Shown: piece by piece, positions 53,840 to 60,899 of the stretch
Numbering within the stretch: the first letter of the stretch is position 1
How the letters are laid out: the number at the start of each line of letters is the position of its first letter
Assembly (NCBI GenBank): GCA_027343695.1
Contig: DAHWKJ010000077.1
Location: forward strand, 1 to 60,899
Length of the DNA: 60,899 bases
Origin: Sulfobacillus sp.
GTDB lineage: Bacteria; Bacillota; Sulfobacillia; Sulfobacillales; Sulfobacillaceae
Direction: 5' to 3'
Program-made: the position numbers and the translations under genes
Notes under the pieces: model-generated
What the model saw: the letters and a program-made list of their open reading frames with translations, nothing else
What the model was told of the DNA's origin: nothing
The model's database searches: none

Positions 53840-54166
53840 TGGCCTGCCTCATTCGGCTGGGTCACCATCAGGTCATAGACCCCACGACCAATGCTCGGTG
53901 CACTGCGCCAAAGCCTTTCGGCGATCGCACTTGGGAGCAGCCGAGAATTCAAAAGAACACCCGGATAGGGCCTAGACCTTGGCAGAGCATGCCACGGGGG
54001 CCACGATGAACCGGGATGACTGGCAAGAAAGCTATAAGAACACGATGAGCGGATGGGTGAACGGGGATATATCGGTAGGCTGGGAAATTTAGATTTAAGG
54101 AACGCTGATGAGAATAGACAGGGTGCGAGCGAGAGAGAGCTCATACCCTGTCTTTACGGCAAAAAC
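53840..54166. other. 327-bp convergent intergenic stretch with one stem-loop
   Basis: No credible gene. A stem-loop AGACAGGGT (54116-54124) / ACCCTGTCT (54145-54153) with an inner GAGC/GCTC extension and a following TTT may terminate transcription of the acetyltransferase gene. Confidence 0.5.
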
Positions 54167-54571
54167 CTAATGACTGGTGATGGAGATCTGGCGTCGGCGC
54201 CCGCTGGCCCGATTTACATGAATATCCAACAGGCCATGCCGATACTCGGCCTGTGCCGAGTCCGGATCAATGTCGGATGGAAGATTTACCACCGCGTGAA
54301 AAGTCTCCCCAGCACGGGTGTCGCGTTCCATGGGGGAGGCGGGAAACTGTCCTTTGACACTAATCGAATCTTGGTCGACTTCAAGCGACACCAAATCGGG
54401 ATCCACACCAGGGAGTTCGAACTCGACGACGAACCCATTTTCCACTTGGTGGACGTGGGTCTTGGGCCGGGTATTGTCTAGATTCCAGTCTTCTCGGACG
54501 CGACTCCACATCCGGGTCATTTCATCCCGGAGTCGTTCGGTCTCTTGGGGATCCCACCGGAGTAGGGGCAT
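54167..54571 (-). CDS. small heat shock protein Hsp20 (alpha-crystallin family)
   Basis: ATP-independent holdase. 133 residues from ATG 54571, preceded by GGAGTGA; a 16-codon upstream extension is not counted. The alpha-crystallin domain runs from about 38: VENGFVVEFELPGVDPDLVS, SISVKGQF and FHAVVNLPSDIDPDSAQAEY. The last strand reads GLLDIHV where many have GVL. The C-terminal IxI-type motif is ISI. It lies 45 bp after the ABC ATPase gene in the same direction. Confidence 0.93.
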   Translation of the reverse strand: MPLLRWDPQETERLRDEMTRMWSRVREDWNLDNTRPKTHVHQVENGFVVEFELPGVDPDLVSLEVDQDSISVKGQFPASPMERDTRAGETFHAVVNLPSDIDPDSAQAEYRHGLLDIHVNRASGRRRQISITSH

Positions 54572-54615
54572 GGTACAGTCACTCCTTTTCAAAAATGGGT
54601 TACTGTCCTCCAGTA

Positions 54616-55989
54616 TCACCGATCTGAAGGCATTTCTTGCATGTCATCGGATTGAATTTCAGGTTCTAACTGATCTTCTGAAAGATAGAGAAGTTCGGTA
54701 TCCGTGTCATAGTGGAACAGGTCGGCAAAACGTCCCCAGTTGATGGCGGTTTTCAACTGGCGTTCTGCCTCTTCCACTGAAAAGTGTTCTTCTAAAATAT
54801 CATTGAAAAATTCTTTGACCATGGCGTGATTAGCCTTCGAGCGTAAAACGCGGTCGACCAACCGAAACATCGGAATATCGCGTAATTGGTCGGAAATAAT
54901 GCTCTTGCGGTCGCCGACATCGGCCTCGACGAACTCGCGCCCTAACGAGGTTAGATAGAGGTCCCCTTCTTTGACTTCGGCTAAATTGAAGAGCTCGGCG
55001 GTTTCTGTCACGGGGAGCAAATCGTCGACCTCCAAAAAGAGTTCGGATCCCAGGTGGTAGAGGTCGTCGCGTCCGCCGCGATCGGCCACGAGCTCCAAGA
55101 GGCCCGAAAGCATCGATAGATGGCCATAAGGGATGGGTTTGAGGCGTGGGCGTTCAGGATTACGGGTTTCGGTGAGCTCTGCCAGATGTTCTTCCTCGAC
55201 TTCATCATCCGCCCAGCCCGTCACCAGTTTATACACGGTGTCCACCATTTGCAAAAAGTCGTGGGACTTGCGGTTACGCGGGTAAGGTAATCCGACCGGA
55301 AGGTCGGCTACCACACGCGCCGGGTTTTTAGACAGGATAATAATGCGATCGGCCATATAGACCGCCTCTTCGATACCGTGGGTGACCATTAAGATGGCTC
55401 GGGTCGGGATCTTAGATTCCAACCAGAGGTCTAAAAGCTCAGACCTTAGGTTTTCCGCGGTCAGGTAATCTAATGCCGAAAACGGCTCATCCATACACAA
55501 CATCTCCGGCTCTACAGCCAGAGCTCGGGCGAATCCCACGCGCTGACGCATTCCTCCTGACAGTTCCTTAGGGAAGGCGTCTTCGTAGCCGTTGAGCCCG
55601 ATGAGGTCAATGAGTTTAACCGAACGCTCGTGACGTTCGGCTGGAGGCGTACCTTTAGCGGCCAGACCCAGTTCCACATTTTGGAGCACTGTCAGCCACG
55701 GATACAAGGCAAACGACTGAAACACCATGGCGGCATTGGGATTAGGTCCCGAGACGGGACGGCCGCGGTAGAGGACAGTACCGAAAGAAGGCTCGGCCAA
55801 CCCGGTCACGATGCGAAGCAGCGTGGATTTGCCGGAACCAGAAGGACCTAAGAGGGCAATAAATTCGCCCGGATGGATTTCCAGGGTGATGTCATCTAAG
55901 ATGCGGATGTCGTACTTGTCGGGCTGTACATACATCTTAGTAACCCCGAGCATTCGGATCAAGGCGTCGCTTTTGGTGGGTTTGATCAT
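54616..55989 (-). CDS. ABC transporter ATPase, nitrate/sulfonate/bicarbonate class, with AAA-associated C-terminal domain
   Basis: 457 residues from ATG 55989, preceded by AAGGAGG; an ATG overlapping the upstream stop (56013) is less likely. The ABC domain (about 10-230) has Walker A GPSGSGKST (48-56), Q-loop AMVFQSFALYPW, signature LSGGMRQR, Walker B MLCMDEPFSALD and H-loop VTHG. Residues about 285-457 form the winged, acidic AAA-associated domain found on some SsuB/NrtD-like ATPases (PYGHLSMLSGLLELVA). It pairs with the double permease encoded just upstream. No binding protein is adjacent. Confidence 0.93.
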   Translation of the reverse strand: MIKPTKSDALIRMLGVTKMYVQPDKYDIRILDDITLEIHPGEFIALLGPSGSGKSTLLRIVTGLAEPSFGTVLYRGRPVSGPNPNAAMVFQSFALYPWLTVLQNVELGLAAKGTPPAERHERSVKLIDLIGLNGYEDAFPKELSGGMRQRVGFARALAVEPEMLCMDEPFSALDYLTAENLRSELLDLWLESKIPTRAILMVTHGIEEAVYMADRIIILSKNPARVVADLPVGLPYPRNRKSHDFLQMVDTVYKLVTGWADDEVEEEHLAELTETRNPERPRLKPIPYGHLSMLSGLLELVADRGGRDDLYHLGSELFLEVDDLLPVTETAELFNLAEVKEGDLYLTSLGREFVEADVGDRKSIISDQLRDIPMFRLVDRVLRSKANHAMVKEFFNDILEEHFSVEEAERQLKTAINWGRFADLFHYDTDTELLYLSEDQLEPEIQSDDMQEMPSDR

Positions 55990-56012
55990 CGGTGTGACCT
56001 CCTTCAACTCCA

Positions 56013-57725
56013 TTATGATGATAAGGTATAGCGTTCGGCCGCCCGATTATATAAGGGTCTCCAAATGAGGCGATTAATGACCACCACCACCACGGCGAGG
56101 CTTGAAGTCGATAACAACAGGAGCGGGAACCGTCCGTGGGTAGAGGCTTGAGCAATCAATGAGCCAATCCCGAAAGTGGTGTAAACGTGACTCTGGAAAC
56201 TCACATATTCCGCCACAATACTGGCATTCCAAGCGCCGCCGGCGGCGGTGATGAGCCCGGTAATGAGGTACGGATAAATCGCCGGCAAGATCAGGGTGGT
56301 CCACACCTTGACCCGACTTAGACGAAACATCTTCGTCGCTTCACGCAGATCCTCCGGGATCGCCGAGGCACCTGCAATCACATTAAAGAGCACATACCAT
56401 TGGGTACCCAATACCATCAAGAGCACGGCGGCCGAGGACAATCCACCTTGAAGGTGGATTAATAGGGCCACAATGCCTGGGAAAAGGGCCGTAGCCGGTA
56501 CCGAGGCCGCGATTTGGGTAACGGGGGTCAGTGCCGCGGCCCACTTTCGGTTCATGCCAATCAAGACCCCGACGGGTACCGTCCACAGCACGGAAATTGC
56601 CAAGGCGGTCACGACCCGTAGGAGCGTGGCACCGGTGGCCGCGAAGACCAGCGCGACCTGACTCCACGAGAGATGTTGCGCGAGGCGCACCGTGCCTTGA
56701 AGCGCGATGACCAGCACCAGAATGGCCGCGATGATCACCACGGTGCGAATAAACGTAGATAGCGTGGGTAGGGGTCCTTTGCGGCGTAAGGCGGGGATGG
56801 TTTCCCCGAAGAAGCGGTCGCTCCACTCCAAGAGCGGTTGTAAGACGCGGTCGCCTAACCAAGCCACAATCTGCGAGCGGCGCAAGATCATCAAAACCGC
56901 AGAACGTACTCGCGAGTCACCCTCCACCAACTCCATCTTAAATTTATCGGCCCAGGCTAAGAGGGGGCGCCAAATCAGTTGATCCATCAGGACGATGACG
57001 CCGACCAGGGTGAGTAGGCCTGCGATTTCTGCGAACCAATCGGCTCGATTGGCGGCGGCTTGTAAATACGAGCCTAGACCCAATAGCTGGTAGTTACGGC
57101 TCCCCAATGAAAACATTTCTGCGGCCATCAGGAAGAACCAACCACCAGCCCAGGACATCATCGAGTTCCAGACCAACCCGACCATCGAGTAGGGCAATTC
57201 AAGAGTCCTAAAACGTTGCCAAGGGGATAAATTGAGGGAGAGGGCAGATTCTCTCAGATCTCGGGGAATGGTGATGAGTCCGTGATAAAGAGCAAACACC
57301 ATGTTCCATACTTGTCCGGTGAAAATTAGCACGATTGAGGCCAGGTTGACGCCAATGCGAGAACCCGGGAACAGGGCAATGAACGCCAAGAGAACCACGG
57401 GTAAAAACGACAACACCGGAATCGACTGCAAAATGTCCAGCAAGGGTAAAAGAATCTTTTCGGCACGCTTATTGTAGGCTGCGGCGTACGCATAAACAAA
57501 CGTAAACAGCAGAGAAATCACATAAGCGGCAGCCATGCGCAACCATGAGTAGAGCGCATAGAGGGGAAGTTTCCAGTAGGCCAATGAGATGCTACCCACT
57601 TCGGGGTGAGGATGTGGGGCATGAGTTGCCCAGGCAATAATTAACGACAGAATGGCTAGGACTACGACGCCGACCAATAGGTCGGCCATACCCCAGCCGG
57701 AACGGCGGTCCGTCATTTCGTTCAT
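56013..57725 (-). CDS. ABC transporter double permease (two fused BPD_transp_1 domains)
   Basis: 570 residues. Two full permease units sit in one chain, each with its cytoplasmic EAA loop: DLRESALSLNLSPWQRFRTL in the first half and DLREATKMFRLSRVKVWTTL in the second. A basic linker (about 255-310) separates them. Such fusions replace the SsuC/TauC homodimer. ATG 57725 follows AGGAGG (57739-57734). Only the ATPase follows; the pair forms the membrane part of an importer for sulfonate-, nitrate- or thiamine-precursor-like compounds, or an uptake system of unknown ligand. Confidence 0.92.
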   Translation of the reverse strand: MNEMTDRRSGWGMADLLVGVVVLAILSLIIAWATHAPHPHPEVGSISLAYWKLPLYALYSWLRMAAAYVISLLFTFVYAYAAAYNKRAEKILLPLLDILQSIPVLSFLPVVLLAFIALFPGSRIGVNLASIVLIFTGQVWNMVFALYHGLITIPRDLRESALSLNLSPWQRFRTLELPYSMVGLVWNSMMSWAGGWFFLMAAEMFSLGSRNYQLLGLGSYLQAAANRADWFAEIAGLLTLVGVIVLMDQLIWRPLLAWADKFKMELVEGDSRVRSAVLMILRRSQIVAWLGDRVLQPLLEWSDRFFGETIPALRRKGPLPTLSTFIRTVVIIAAILVLVIALQGTVRLAQHLSWSQVALVFAATGATLLRVVTALAISVLWTVPVGVLIGMNRKWAAALTPVTQIAASVPATALFPGIVALLIHLQGGLSSAAVLLMVLGTQWYVLFNVIAGASAIPEDLREATKMFRLSRVKVWTTLILPAIYPYLITGLITAAGGAWNASIVAEYVSFQSHVYTTFGIGSLIAQASTHGRFPLLLLSTSSLAVVVVVINRLIWRPLYNRAAERYTLSS

Positions 57726-57733
57726 CGGTAGGA

Positions 57734-57790
57734 CCTCCTATCCCCATGGGTTCACCCGGCACCCTCAGGTGCCAATCACCTTGATAGGGG
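57734..57790 (-). promoter_or_regulatory. structured leader over the double-permease Shine-Dalgarno
   Basis: Reading the minus strand: CCTATC (57788-57783) can pair with GATAGG (57742-57737), whose end lies in the Shine-Dalgarno AGGAGG (57739-57734). Inside are two abutting hairpins, GGCACC-TGAG-GGTGCC (57773-57758) and GGG-TGAA-CCC (57757-57748). The result is a compact three-way junction that could gate translation. It matches no riboswitch consensus I know. Confidence 0.4.
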
Positions 57791-57982
57791 TCAATTTAGG
57801 CACTGGGGCCATATTCCATGAACTGGTCAATTTTCGTTTCTTATCATAGCCTACTTTAGGGATCGCGTGAAGTTGGCCACGATCCACGGAGAAAGGCTTC
57901 GATATATAGAGGATAATCGAGGGCTCTGTCGAAGAGTTATTCCCATGGGACGAGATTCTAGGATTAGGACGGTACCGTTTTC

Positions 57983-59245
57983 ATGGATAATACGTTTAAG
58001 GTAATGCGCAACATTCAGCTGACCAACGATTTCCTCGTACGTAAGGATGCCCTGAACGCTATTCCGTTTCCCCTTATTTTTCGATCGGTCGACAAAAATC
58101 CACACATCTGGTGCAATCAGACGGCGCGAGGACTTGGATTGACCGAGGAATGGGTGAAGGTCGCTTTAGATCAAGGAGATCGCGAAAGCGAGCCATTTTC
58201 TGTGAGGTGGGATACGCACCAATTTCTCATGGACACCACCCGGATTGTGAACCTCGAGGGGCACATTGAAGGACAATTGCTATGGCCCATCGGATCCAGC
58301 CTGGTTACCGGGTCTGCCTTGCTACATACCGGGCTCGCTTTTGCGCGAGATCGGCAGTGGATCTATATCAACGCCGTCGGCCGCACGGTGCTCGGGCTAC
58401 CCGAAGAACCGGCTCTCCCCGATTGGGACGCGGTGGACTGGCTACCGGATTGGGATCGAGTGAATGCTAACGCCTCGGGTACATTTCTGGTGACTCAACA
58501 CCAAGGATATGAAATTCGAGTCCACGGTTCGGGAGACTGGATGGTGGTCGAGGCGATTCCAGAGTCTCTGATGCAGGGCGAGCGCCTGGCAGCAGATGTC
58601 GTGGCGTCCCTGATGCACGAGGTGCGTAACCCGCTGGCGACGTTATCTGCCCATATTGAATTAGCCGAGATGCGCTCCACAGATCCGGAACTGCAAGCTT
58701 TTTTGGCGGAGACGATGATCGAAATTGACCGACTCACCAAGATTACAGAAGATATTCTTTGGGCGACCCGAGATACTGGGATTCATCCCGTCGAGATCGC
58801 GATTGAACCGCTCATTCGCCGGGTATGGGAGGATATTGGGCTCACGTCATCGCAACAGGCTCTCCGTTTAGTGGTGGACGCACCGAAAGGCGCTCGGGTT
58901 TTGGCCGATCCGGATCGGCTCCGGCACATTTTTTTGAATCTGTTCAAAAATGCCCAGGAGGCTATGCTCACCGAAGGAAACCGCGTTAAGGTTACGATTA
59001 CCCCGGGTTCCCAAGCCACTCGGTGCAGTGTTGAAGATAACGGCCCGGGAATTCCCGCGGAGGTCATACGTTACCTATTTCAGGTTCATCGGAGCACCAA
59101 GGCCAACGGATCCGGGTTGGGGCTGACGATTGTGCGCCGTCTGGTCGAAGCTCATGGCGGGACGCTTACGGTGGAGTCGGTTCCCGGTAGAACCCGCTTC
59201 AGTTTTGACCTCCCTAACCCGGTGGTCCGGGGGGCTCGGATTTAG
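57983..59245 (+). CDS. soluble sensor histidine kinase, sporulation-kinase-like
   Basis: 420 residues without membrane segments. Residues 1-195 contain one or two PAS-like regions (PFPLIFRSVDKNPHIWCNQ; WIYINAVGRTVLGL). HisKA follows with phospho-acceptor His212 in SLMHEVRNPLATL. The ATPase has N box NLFKNAQEAM, G1 VEDNGPGIP and G2 GSGLGLTIVRRLVEAHGG. The layout resembles KinA/KinE-type orphan kinases that feed Spo0F-Spo0B-Spo0A. No response regulator is adjacent. ATG 57983 is used; ATG 58004 is an alternative. Its 3' end overlaps the convergent gerAB gene by 32 bp. Confidence 0.9.
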   Translation: MDNTFKVMRNIQLTNDFLVRKDALNAIPFPLIFRSVDKNPHIWCNQTARGLGLTEEWVKVALDQGDRESEPFSVRWDTHQFLMDTTRIVNLEGHIEGQLLWPIGSSLVTGSALLHTGLAFARDRQWIYINAVGRTVLGLPEEPALPDWDAVDWLPDWDRVNANASGTFLVTQHQGYEIRVHGSGDWMVVEAIPESLMQGERLAADVVASLMHEVRNPLATLSAHIELAEMRSTDPELQAFLAETMIEIDRLTKITEDILWATRDTGIHPVEIAIEPLIRRVWEDIGLTSSQQALRLVVDAPKGARVLADPDRLRHIFLNLFKNAQEAMLTEGNRVKVTITPGSQATRCSVEDNGPGIPAEVIRYLFQVHRSTKANGSGLGLTIVRRLVEAHGGTLTVESVPGRTRFSFDLPNPVVRGARI

Positions 59246-60377
59246 TCCGGAGTTCTTGGACGCGCTGTTTTCGAAAGGTGGCCACGGTAGTGGTAAGAAA
59301 CGGAACGGCGGTGAGATACAAAAGACCGAACCCTACCAGGTAATTTTCATTAATGAGATCGGTGATTTTAGCGTTGGGGACAGCAAGCGCCCCGATGATC
59401 ACCACCGCTGCTGAGGCCAGGAGCGCGCCATGGTACCCATTTGGGTTTTTATCGAGATGGAAAAGAGCCGTGATGTCGTGCGCCAGGCACCACATCCGGA
59501 CCGAGACAAAAGCCGCCACCACGATGGTCCAAAGCGCCACCACCAACATTCCAAACTTGTCGATGAAGAATCCTTTGAGCGACAAAATGCGTAAAAGTGA
59601 AATGACGGGCCACCGCAGGCTGGGGATAAATGCCGGACCAAAGGTGGCCATAATGACTTCGTAGCTAATCAGCATCACGCCAACAATCACGGCGAGACCG
59701 ATATAGGAATAATACTCGGCTTGCCGACGTTGCTCGTTACGAACAAAGGGATAGAGCGTGACACTCAATTGGAAACCGATAAACACGATGTATTCACGGA
59801 ACGCACCCTTTAAGATGGGTAATAGCGTGAAATGGTCGGGGGGCAATAGCAGCAGAGGATGGCGGACTAGGGTAACCGTCACGATCCCGGTTAAAAATGT
59901 CAAAACGGCGATCGGCATGTAGCTACCCTGCAAAGTGCGGGCTAAGGCGGCGGTACCGCCCCAAGCTATGTAGAGGGATGTAACGGTCAAGGCACCATCA
60001 ATGGCCCAAATGGGCGTATCCGGTAGGAAAATATTGCCCAGCACAAACGAAAACAGAACGGCTGCCGAGATTGCTAAGGAGAGATGATACACGATAGTGT
60101 AGACGGCCAAGATAAATCCCAGGGGTTTCCCGAAGAGCTTGGGCGCGAATGATGACAGAGTCTCGTTGGGTATCAGGCGGTTGACCCGAAATACCAGATG
60201 CATGAGCACAAAAGTCGCCAACCCATCGAGGACAATGCACCAGATTCCTTCGCGACCGGCGGCACTGACGGCTTGCCGTGGGAAATAGAAGACCCCGAGT
60301 GCTACGTAGCCTGCGGTTACCATGGTTGCGAACTGCAGGGCCGAGACACGGGGTAATCGATCGGTTAATTCAGGCAT
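59214..60377 (-). CDS. spore germination permease, GerAB family
   Basis: Membrane subunit of a spore nutrient receptor (APC superfamily). 387 residues with ten hydrophobic helices. Family-typical start: ALQFATMVTAGYVALGVFYFPR. The middle segment has TLYPFVRNEQRRQAEYYSYI, and the tail RTKSEPPGPPG is polar. The GerAC-type gene lies upstream in the same operon. A GerAA-type subunit is not in the window and may lie beyond the right edge. Confidence 0.9.
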   Translation of the reverse strand: MPELTDRLPRVSALQFATMVTAGYVALGVFYFPRQAVSAAGREGIWCIVLDGLATFVLMHLVFRVNRLIPNETLSSFAPKLFGKPLGFILAVYTIVYHLSLAISAAVLFSFVLGNIFLPDTPIWAIDGALTVTSLYIAWGGTAALARTLQGSYMPIAVLTFLTGIVTVTLVRHPLLLLPPDHFTLLPILKGAFREYIVFIGFQLSVTLYPFVRNEQRRQAEYYSYIGLAVIVGVMLISYEVIMATFGPAFIPSLRWPVISLLRILSLKGFFIDKFGMLVVALWTIVVAAFVSVRMWCLAHDITALFHLDKNPNGYHGALLASAAVVIIGALAVPNAKITDLINENYLVGFGLLYLTAVPFLTTTVATFRKQRVQELRTKSEPPGPPG

Positions 60378-60405
60378 CGGCGCTTACCCCCCTTAGTAGT
60401 CCAAG

Positions 60406-60899
60406 TCATTTGATGTCTCCCATCTTGTTGATGGTGACCGTGCAATGGACGGTCATATGGACATGCGGATATTCTTGATGCCAATGGGCAAAGTGGTCGA
60501 ATGCGGTTGGATGTTGCCAGCTGAATTGACGGCCGATCCCCAAAGGATCGACGTCCTCTTTCTGCGTCAGCTTCAAGAGATCGAGGCAACTCTGGGCGAC
60601 AGTCGCGGACGCCCGGCTCCACATTTCGGCTACCTGGGTAGCGGTTTCGGTCACCGAACCGAGACCCTCGAGCGTTGCAGATAGATGAATTGAGAAGTTG
60701 GCATCTACGTGACCATCGACCATCTGGGTCGTGAGTGAACTGCTGCCGGCAATAGCTCGGAGTGACCCGTTGAATCTCGGCATAAAGAGACTTGCCTTAT
60801 GCGAAATGCCGGCCAAGATTCCAAAAGTCATACTTTGAATTCGGGTTAGGGTTGTCACATACTGAAACTTTCGGTAGAGAGCCACCGAATCCACCATGT
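60406..60899 (-). CDS. Ger(x)C family spore germination protein, C-terminal part (gene runs off the window)
   Basis: At least 163 residues of the C-terminal domain are visible. The ending is characteristic: CLDLLKLTQKEDVDPLGIGR, then W..EYPHVHMTVHCTVTI and NKMGD. GerAC proteins are about 370 residues and begin with a lipoprotein signal, so the 5' half lies beyond 60899. The internal ATG at 60897 is not taken as the start. It ends 28 bp before the gerAB start. Confidence 0.85.
   Translation of the reverse strand, partial: MVDSVALYRKFQYVTTLTRIQSMTFGILAGISHKASLFMPRFNGSLRAIAGSSSLTTQMVDGHVDANFSIHLSATLEGLGSVTETATQVAEMWSRASATVAQSCLDLLKLTQKEDVDPLGIGRQFSWQHPTAFDHFAHWHQEYPHVHMTVHCTVTINKMGDIK

Noticed and set aside
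57734..57790. Known riboswitch (TPP, guanidine, fluoride) before the double permease
   Set aside because: Conserved core strings of these classes are missing; only the hairpin layout is there.
1..60899. CRISPR array, prophage or insertion sequence
   Set aside because: No regularly spaced repeats, integrase, phage structural genes or transposase were found in the window.

Overview
The window looks like a chromosomal segment of a spore-forming Bacillota (Firmicutes). It carries sporulation and germination genes (lonB, spoIVFA/spoIVFB, a Spo0B-like protein, gerAB/gerAC and a soluble sporulation-type sensor kinase), T-box leaders in front of valS and leuS, G+C-moderate DNA, and many GTG/TTG starts behind strong AGGAGG ribosome binding sites. 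Gene order (tig-clpP-clpX-lonB-lonA-ysxC; valS-folC-maf-radC-mreBCD-minCDE-rodA-spoIVFAB-rng-rplU-prp-rpmA-spo0B-obg-nadD-yqeK-rsfS) is that of Bacilli and Clostridia. Gene content reminds me of deep-branching acidophiles such as Sulfobacillus; the genus is an inference only.

Layout. 1-222: three tRNA genes (Arg partial, Leu, Gly). 256-8556: protein quality control (trigger factor, ClpP, ClpX, LonB, LonA) plus the ribosome-assembly GTPase YsxC. 8553-15861: a histidine phosphatase, an oligopeptide/dipeptide ABC transporter without its ATPases, two GNAT acetyltransferases and an orphan substrate-binding lipoprotein. 15963-22246: lone groES, T-box-controlled valS, folC, DUF4321, maf, radC. 22264-27778: cell shape and division (mreBCD, minCDE, rodA). 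27798-31945: envelope genes (PAP2 phosphatase, a membrane-ferredoxin fusion, small membrane proteins) and the SpoIVF pair. 32075-38946: RNase G, ribosomal proteins L21/L27 with the L27-processing protease Prp, Spo0B-like protein, Obg, NadD, an RRM protein, YqeK, RsfS.

From 38952 onward the content is more accessory: MFS transporter, nucleoside hydrolase, DUF255 thioredoxin-like protein and an SDR. A 2.3-kb stretch (about 44.2-46.5 kb) follows in which three neighbouring genes all look damaged, and then a 1086-residue EAL-GAF-GGDEF protein. T-box-controlled leuS, small genes, Hsp20 and a two-gene ABC transporter (ATPase with AAA-associated tail; fused double permease) come next. The window ends with a soluble histidine kinase convergent with a ger germination operon that runs off the right edge.

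Points most worth checking: (1) a near-perfect 14-bp dyad enclosing the rodA start codon and part of its Shine-Dalgarno; (2) a compact structured leader over the Shine-Dalgarno of the double permease; (3) MinC reduced to its C-terminal domain, with no PBP2 gene between mreD and minC; (4) a multi-span membrane protein fused to a NuoE-type [2Fe-2S] ferredoxin domain; (5) the damaged cluster around an unfamiliar protein with an NlpC/P60-like Cys/His tail; (6) a transporter with ATPase and permeases but no binding protein, while an orphan binding protein lies elsewhere in the window.
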